In this document: positions 59,767 to 64,000 of the stretch, one piece after another
How the letters are laid out: each line of letters starts with the position of its first letter
How positions within the stretch are numbered: the stretch's first letter is position 1
Position numbers and translations under genes: made by a program
Assembly (NCBI RefSeq): GCF_018736105.1
Contig: NZ_CP076135.1
Coordinates: forward strand, 1,362,001-1,426,000
Direction of reading: 5' to 3'
DNA length: 64,000 nt
Source: Bradyrhizobium sediminis
GTDB lineage: Bacteria > Pseudomonadota > Alphaproteobacteria > Rhizobiales > Xanthobacteraceae
The notes under the pieces: model-generated
The model's database searches: none
Seen by the model: the letters and a program-made list of their open reading frames with translations, nothing else
Told to the model about the DNA's origin: nothing

Positions 59767-59878
59767 AACCTGCAAAGATTCTCCCGCCTGCACCATCCGG
59801 GCCCGTTCGGCACGGGCAGTTGCCGCTTAATAGCGCATGATCTTGTCGCCAAACCGCTTACACTATAGCGGATCTTGC

Positions 59879-59895
59879 GCTAGTAGGCTTCTAAA
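59879..59895 (+). promoter_or_regulatory. Possible degenerate Irr-type box upstream of bfr
   Basis: GCTAGTA-GGC-TTCTAAA has a perfect right half of the Irr box TTTAGAA-N3-TTCTAAA and 4 of 7 matches in the left half. It lies 30 bp before the bfr start. Irr in Bradyrhizobium is known to bind some imperfect boxes. Confidence 0.4.
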
Positions 59896-59925
59896 TCCAC
59901 CTTACCTCGGCAGCGGGAGTGCATC

Positions 59926-60411
59926 ATGCAGGGCGACGCAAAGGTCATCGAATATCTCAACAAGGGTCTGCGCAGCGAACTCACCGCCATCAACCAGTAC
60001 TGGCTGCATTACCGGTTGCTCGCCAACTGGGGCCTGCTGGAAATGGCCAAGGTCTGGCGCAAGGAATCCATCGAGGAGATGGAGCACGCCGACAAGTTCA
60101 CCGACCGGATCCTGTTCCTCGACGGCTTTCCCAACATGCAGGTGCTCGATCCCTTGCGGATCGGCCAGAACGTCAAGGAGATCATCGAGTGCGATCTCGC
60201 CGCCGAGATCAGCGCCCGCACGCTCTATCAGGAAGCGGCGACCTATTGCCATGGCGTCAAGGATTACGTCTCGCGCGACCTGTTCGAGAGCCTGATGAAG
60301 GACGAGGAACACCACATCGATTTCCTCGAAACCCAGCTTGATCTGATCAATCGCATCGGGCTCGAGCTCTACACCCAGAAGCATGTCGGCGGGCTCGAGA
60401 GCGGCGGCTAG
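59926..60411 (+). CDS. bfr: Bacterioferritin
   Basis: 161 residues, full length. The haem ligand Met52 is in [10 protein letters not shown] and the ferroxidase ligands Glu18, Glu51, His54, Glu94, Glu127 and His130 fit the sequence ([40 protein letters not shown]). It forms a 24-subunit haem-containing shell that oxidises and stores iron. Encoded just after bfd, its reductant partner. The ATG at 59926 follows GCGGGAG. Confidence 0.97.
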   Translation: MQGDAKVIEYLNKGLRSELTAINQYWLHYRLLANWGLLEMAKVWRKESIEEMEHADKFTDRILFLDGFPNMQVLDPLRIGQNVKEIIECDLAAEISARTLYQEAATYCHGVKDYVSRDLFESLMKDEEHHIDFLETQLDLINRIGLELYTQKHVGGLESGG

Positions 60412-60448
60412 GGCAACGCTCTTGTTCCCGTCAGACTTTGTTTGCGCT

Positions 60449-60505
60449 CGTCATGCCCGGCAAAAAGCGCGAAGACGTGCTTCGCACTTTTGTCCGGCCA
60501 TGACG
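60449..60505. repeat. Short palindromic intergenic repeat, CGTCATGCCCGG family
   Basis: A 57-bp inverted repeat: CGTCATGCCCGGCAAAAAGC, then GCGAAGACGTGCTTCGC as inner hairpin, and the right arm CCGGCCATGACG. It lies between the convergent bfr gene and the PNPOx-like gene. Confidence 0.8.
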
Positions 60506-60523
60506 TAGGTTAGTTCGATTGTC

Positions 60524-61129
60524 TTACAGCTGCGTCTTGTAGCGCGCCTCGACCATGTCCTGCGGCTCCGGTTCGCCCAGCCTGGTCTGGTCGTGGATCA
60601 CCTCGCTGATGCTGGGCATGACCGCGCGTTCGACCCGGGTGTCCGGCGACCACAGCTTCGATCGCATCAGCGCCTTGCCGCAATGGAAATAGGCCTCGTG
60701 CACGTCGATGCTCAGCACCGCGCGCGGCGGCTTGCCGAATTCCACCATCGACGCCATCAGCTCCGGATCCATCGACACCTTGCCCCTGCCGCCGACGCGC
60801 AGCGTCTCGTCGATGCCGGGCACGAAGAAGATCAGCTGCACGAAGCCCGAGCCCTCGACGATGTTCCTGAGACTGTCGATCCGGTTGTTGCCGGAGCGGT
60901 CGGGCATCAACAGCCGGTTCGGCCCGGCAACGTGGACGAATCCGGGATTGCCGCCGCGCGGCGAGGCATCGACGCTGCCGTCGCAGCCGGAGGTGGCAAG
61001 CACGCAGAACGGCGACATCGCGATGAATTTTTCCGAATGCGCGTCGATTTCCGGACGCGCTTTCGCGATCACGCGCGGCGATGGATCTGGATAGATCGTC
61101 TTGAGGTCGCTGGCGGCAAGCTCGGTCAC
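60524..61129 (-). CDS. Pyridoxamine 5'-phosphate oxidase-like FMN-binding protein (MSMEG_1061 type)
   Basis: 201 residues of the split beta-barrel fold. AMSPFCVLATSGCDGSVDAS then PRGGNPGFVH, and GNNRIDSLRNIVEGSGFVQL are the FMN-contact blocks; FHCGKALMRSKLW is the C-terminal signature of this subgroup. It is a likely flavin-dependent reductase or oxidase of unknown substrate. The start is a GTG at 61129 with GGAG seven bases before it. ATG codons further upstream (61168, 61186) lack ribosome sites. Confidence 0.85.
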   Translation of the reverse strand: MTELAASDLKTIYPDPSPRVIAKARPEIDAHSEKFIAMSPFCVLATSGCDGSVDASPRGGNPGFVHVAGPNRLLMPDRSGNNRIDSLRNIVEGSGFVQLIFFVPGIDETLRVGGRGKVSMDPELMASMVEFGKPPRAVLSIDVHEAYFHCGKALMRSKLWSPDTRVERAVMPSISEVIHDQTRLGEPEPQDMVEARYKTQL

Positions 61130-61276
61130 GGTATTTCTCCGGCTGGAAGTGCGTTCGAAAAGTATCATGATGAAGCGCGTCCGCAAAGCGAGCGCGGCCT
61201 CATTCGAACGGCATCCGCGGGAAAGAAGCAGCTGATCACGATGCTGCCGCGATGATGCATGTTATGCGGCGCGGAA

Positions 61277-61624
61277 TTAGGACTTCGCCGTTGGTTGCAG
61301 TTTGAGCAGCGTCTTCGGCGCGACGTTGCGCCACGCCATCGTGAGGGCGCTCCTGAGCGTCGTTTGGTCGGCTTTGGCGAGCCGCACATTGGTGTAGCCT
61401 TGCTTGCCCCATGCTCCGGGGACGGGACGGAAGATTTCGGGCTCTGCTTCGACCAGAACCGACTGCTGCTCGGGCGTGAGCTTCACCATGCCCCATTTGT
61501 CGTCGGGATAGCCGAGCGTCGCGAAGATGCGCTTGCCGGCGCGGAAGTCCGTGCGCCCCTGATGCGATCCCTCAATCGCTGCAGGCAGCGAAAGCGCGAC
61601 ACGGCGAAATCGGCTCGACGGCAT
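61277..61624 (-). CDS. MmcQ/YjbR family protein
   Basis: 115 residues. The pattern FRRVALSLPAAIEGSHQGRT, DFRAGKRIFATLGY and GMVKLTPEQQSVLVEAEPEI is the MmcQ/YjbR fold, a CyaY-like alpha/beta domain sometimes called DNA-binding. No catalytic residues are known. The ATG at 61624 gives the family start; the frame is open far upstream, but that part overlaps the next gene in another frame. Confidence 0.87.
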   Translation of the reverse strand: MPSSRFRRVALSLPAAIEGSHQGRTDFRAGKRIFATLGYPDDKWGMVKLTPEQQSVLVEAEPEIFRPVPGAWGKQGYTNVRLAKADQTTLRSALTMAWRNVAPKTLLKLQPTAKS

Positions 61625-61677
61625 CTGTGCTCTCTCCCGAAATACGGCCGCTTGGCAGCGGGCCTGGCATATGGCGG

Positions 61678-62286
61678 CTATTGCGTCGTCATGAGATCGC
61701 CGAACAGCGTGTAGTTGGCTTTCGGTCCCTGCATCACCAGCGTCCAGTGCGAAAAATCGTTGGCGCTGGTGCAGCTGTTGCCGGCGCCTTGCAGAATCAG
61801 CGTCAGCAGCTGGCGCGGCGCGATGCCGGGCCGGAACACGCCGCTGCCCGCGGCCGGCGCGGTGAGCTTCCATTCCTTGTAAAGCGCGGGCCCGTGCCCG
61901 CGGTCGGGGCGGTCGCGCGGGTCGACCTCGAACACCGACACCGTGTTGGGACGGGCCAGCGCCAAGGTGCCGGTGTGACCGGTATTGTCGCGGAACGACA
62001 GCACCAGCCGGTCGTCCAGCCATTTGGCCGTGACTTCGTAACTTCCCGAAGGCGTGGCGATGCCTTCGATCCCCTCGACGTCGCCTTCGCCGGTGAACAG
62101 CGTCGCCTTGCCGGAAAAGCGCAGGCTCTCGATCTCCTGGCGCTTGCCGGAATCCAGCGCCACCGTCGCGACGTTGCGCTGGCCTGCATTGGTGCAGCAG
62201 GCACAGGCGAAGGCGGACGAGGCGGCGCCGACCAGGACAAGCAAAGCTGCGGCAAGGCGAAGGCCATGGCGGATCAATTCGGTCAT
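61678..62286 (-). CDS. Secreted hypothetical protein
   Basis: 202 residues with a signal peptide (RLAAALLVLVGAASSAFA) followed directly by CACCTNAGQR, a cysteine cluster at the mature N-terminus that could bind metal or haem. The mature part is beta-rich (YEVTAKWLDDRLVLSFRDNT), with SCTSANDFSHWTLVMQGPKA and YTLFGDL at the end. I do not recognise the family with certainty. The start lies 81 bp after the DUF2188 stop. Confidence 0.8.
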   Translation of the reverse strand: MTELIRHGLRLAAALLVLVGAASSAFACACCTNAGQRNVATVALDSGKRQEIESLRFSGKATLFTGEGDVEGIEGIATPSGSYEVTAKWLDDRLVLSFRDNTGHTGTLALARPNTVSVFEVDPRDRPDRGHGPALYKEWKLTAPAAGSGVFRPGIAPRQLLTLILQGAGNSCTSANDFSHWTLVMQGPKANYTLFGDLMTTQ

Positions 62287-62367
62287 CGGCTGTTCCTTCG
62301 CCGCGTCATCGGATGATCGACGTGGCGGCTGACGCGTTCCACGGGAGGGCCGGGGCGTTCGCGCAAG

Positions 62368-62613
62368 CTAGGCCTTGTCCTCGACATCGGTGTTGGGACG
62401 GTCGATGCCGGCGGCGGTTTCGGTGTGCCAGATGCCGTCGGGGGTCTCGTATTCGATCACCTCGGTGCGCCCGGGCACGCGCTGTTCGGCGGCGGCGCGC
62501 TTGGCGGCGGCAAGCGCTGCGGCATGGGTCCTGAAGGCTTCCGAAAACACGCCATTGACGGTGTAGGCCCAGCCGTCGTCGTGCTGAACGATCCGGTAGA
62601 TGACGTGGCTCAT
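62368..62613 (-). CDS. DUF2188 family protein
   Basis: 81 residues with the pattern YRIVQHDDGWAYTVNGVFSE, SFRTHAAALAAAKRAA-like helix (here AFRTHAAALAAAKRAA) and EVIEYETPDGIWHTE. This is the small DUF2188 domain, found mostly in alpha- and gammaproteobacteria; function unknown. No signal peptide. Confidence 0.88.
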   Translation of the reverse strand: MSHVIYRIVQHDDGWAYTVNGVFSEAFRTHAAALAAAKRAAAEQRVPGRTEVIEYETPDGIWHTETAAGIDRPNTDVEDKA

Positions 62614-62770
62614 CGGGAACTCGCTGTTTTGCTGGCGCGGGCACGGTGACCCGGGGGGTGAACGACCGGCCTATTCTATGACAAAATGGGGCGCGATGTA
62701 GGGGTTGCTTCCGGCCGTTCGTCCTTGCCGGGGACGCGGGATCAGGGCCGGCGGGCAAGGGAGAAGACAA

Positions 62771-63037
62771 ATGTGCCGTAACATCAAGACGCTGTTCAAT
62801 TTTGAGCCGCCGGCGACCGAGGAGGAGATCGAGGCCTCCGCGCTGCAATTCGTGCGGAAGCTGTCGGGTTTCAACAAGCCGTCACAGGCCAACGCGGAGG
62901 CCTTCGACCGCGCCGTCGCCGAGGTCGCGGCCTCGGCCCGGCGGCTATTGACGTCGCTGCATACCCATGCCCCGGCGCGCGACCGCGAGACCGAGGCCGA
63001 GAAGGCGAAGGAGCGGTCGCGGCTGCGGTTTGGCTGA
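62771..63037 (+). CDS. DUF2277 family protein
   Basis: 88 residues beginning MCRNIKTLFNFEPPATEEEI, the diagnostic start of DUF2277, then SALQFVRKLSGFNKPSQANA. The Cys2 is conserved in the family. Function unknown. The ATG at 62771 follows GGGAGAAGACAA. It lies divergent from the DUF2188 gene with a 157-bp gap. Confidence 0.92.
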   Translation: MCRNIKTLFNFEPPATEEEIEASALQFVRKLSGFNKPSQANAEAFDRAVAEVAASARRLLTSLHTHAPARDRETEAEKAKERSRLRFG

Positions 63038-63130
63038 ACGGCGGTTCGGCGGTTACGTGATCCGCCTCACGGTGCGGCGGGACGGCGGCGCTCATGATGG
63101 CCTAAAGCCATTCAGCCGTCGGAGAGAACC

Positions 63131-63358
63131 ATGAACCCGGTAACCTCGTTGAAACTCAGCGCCATTGCTTTCACGGTTCTATGGACCGGCTGGATGCTGT
63201 GGTGGGGTGGATCGTTCGAGCGCGCCAACGTCATCCTGCTTACGATCTGCGGTATCGTGGCCGGTTATGTGTGGTACCGCGCCATGCGCTGGCAATTCCA
63301 GCGCATCGGCATGCTGCCACGACGCGAAGGTCCGGCCGATCCGACGGCGAAGCGGTGA
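63131..63358 (+). CDS. Small membrane protein
   Basis: 75 residues with two hydrophobic segments (LSAIAFTVLWTGWMLWWGG and NVILLTICGIVAGYVWYRAM) and a basic C-terminus. The tryptophan-rich first segment and the end RWQFQRIGMLPRREG are typical of small inner-membrane proteins of unknown function. The ATG follows GGAGAGAACC. Confidence 0.8.
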   Translation: MNPVTSLKLSAIAFTVLWTGWMLWWGGSFERANVILLTICGIVAGYVWYRAMRWQFQRIGMLPRREGPADPTAKR

Positions 63359-63365
63359 GCGGTTC

Positions 63366-63572
63366 CTACTGCACGGCGAGTTGAATATTCGACGTCATCA
63401 TCACGGGCTGGCCGGCCTTGACGACACGGACATGTTCGCCCTGGGCGATGCCGTTGCTGCCGCTGGTATGGGCGGCGATGCTGATGCCGGCGACGGCAAT
63501 CGCGCCGATCAGCGCCACGGTCACGACCTTCAAATGTGTGGTTCTGTCGATGCTGTAAAATGAGTGATTCAT
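63366..63572 (-). CDS. Small membrane-anchored hypothetical protein
   Basis: 68 residues beginning MNHSFYSIDRTTHLKVVTVA, followed by a hydrophobic segment (VVTVALIGAIAVAGISIAA) and a short polar tail ending in SNIQLAVQ. I recognise this start from several Bradyrhizobium proteins of unknown function. It converges with the small membrane protein gene with a 7-bp gap. Confidence 0.8.
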   Translation of the reverse strand: MNHSFYSIDRTTHLKVVTVALIGAIAVAGISIAAHTSGSNGIAQGEHVRVVKAGQPVMMTSNIQLAVQ

Positions 63573-63734
63573 TCCAAGCCTCCGCCCTTCGGCCGATGCA
63601 GAACTGCCCGTATGCTCCTTATGATGCTTGGTAACCGCTGACGCCGGAGACCGCCATTTCGCTCGATGCCTTAAGGCGAGTTACCTACGTAGTTTGCCGG
63701 AGGCGGCCTGCTGCTGGCCGGCTCAACCGGCTGG

Positions 63735-64000
63735 CTAGCCCGCGTCCCACGCGACCGGCAGATTGAACAGCCCGCGAAATGCCCAGCCGCCGATCCGTAC
63801 CGCCTCGCTTTCGTCGAGCCGCAGGCCTTTCAGCCGCGCAAACACGCTCGGCAGCGCGACGTCGGCGACCATCGCGCGGGAGGCGAAGGCGCCGGCGCAA
63901 TAATGCGGGCCGGCGCCGAAGGCGATGCTCTTCTGGGTATCGCGGGTGAGGTCGAATCGGTCGGGGTCTTCAAAGCAGGCCTCGTCGCGATTGGCCGAAC
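63735..64000 (-). CDS. Cytochrome P450, C-terminal part, cut by the window edge
   Basis: About 88 residues of the C-terminus lie in the window, and the frame stays open to the right edge. ANRDEACFEDPDRFDLTRDT is the region before the haem loop, and IAFGAGPHYCAGAFASRAMV is the haem-binding motif FGxGxHxCxG with the cysteine ligand. It ends RGLFNLPVAWDAG. The form belongs to the soluble bacterial P450s. The substrate cannot be inferred from this part. Confidence 0.93.
   Translation of the reverse strand, partial: SANRDEACFEDPDRFDLTRDTQKSIAFGAGPHYCAGAFASRAMVADVALPSVFARLKGLRLDESEAVRIGGWAFRGLFNLPVAWDAG

Overview
The window is about 64 kb of GC-rich chromosome from an alphaproteobacterium of the Bradyrhizobium group (Nitrobacteraceae). 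Evidence for that placement: a D(-)-tartrate dehydratase that I recognise as the Bradyrhizobium TarD type, several small proteins known to me mainly from Bradyrhizobium, Irr-type iron boxes, and many short palindromic intergenic repeats of the kind common in that genus. I see no rRNA, tRNA, insertion sequence, prophage or CRISPR array. The window cuts a gene at each edge: a 2-oxoacid:ferredoxin oxidoreductase alpha subunit on the left and a cytochrome P450 on the right.

Left part (1-15.2 kb): korA and a GltD-like flavoprotein with ferredoxin domains form a redox operon. Next comes a complete pqqABCDE operon on the minus strand that runs on into a prolyl iminopeptidase-type gene and an EthD-like gene. 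On the plus strand follow an amidase, a glutathione peroxidase, a DUF3297 protein and tarD. A minus-strand operon of TetR regulator, haloalkane dehalogenase, SelW-like protein and GNAT enzyme starts at a 22-bp perfect palindrome.

Middle-left (15.2-24 kb) is the most unusual region. One arm (minus strand) encodes a ferredoxin-NADP reductase, an AprA-like flavoprotein, an AprB-like two-cluster ferredoxin and a HEAT-repeat protein. The other arm (plus strand) encodes a DUF971 protein, a Crp/Fnr regulator behind a sigma-54-type promoter, and an ABC importer whose substrate-binding protein carries a NosL-like C-terminal domain. No ATP sulfurylase is present, so the AprAB-like pair probably does not do standard APS chemistry. 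I regard this as the best candidate for an undescribed pathway.

Middle (24-37 kb): malonyl-CoA decarboxylase, a Gre-type factor, an AraC/MFS divergent pair, a polysaccharide group (VanZ-like protein, GH26-like hydrolase, OafA-type acyltransferase, O-antigen-ligase-like protein), and a PstS-like periplasmic protein paired with a GGDEF-EAL protein.

Right part (37-64 kb): PHA depolymerase, a GST behind a second sigma-54-type promoter, cupin, AraC-GyrI, SMP-30, GMC oxidoreductase, a MoxR/VWA pair around a GlsB-type protein, two rhodanese-type sulfurtransferases, an L,D-transpeptidase, EttA, an intact BrnA antitoxin with only a stub of its BrnT toxin, a lytic transglycosylase, two paralogous glycine-zipper secreted proteins, the iron storage pair bfd-bfr with Irr-like boxes, and a tail of small conserved genes.
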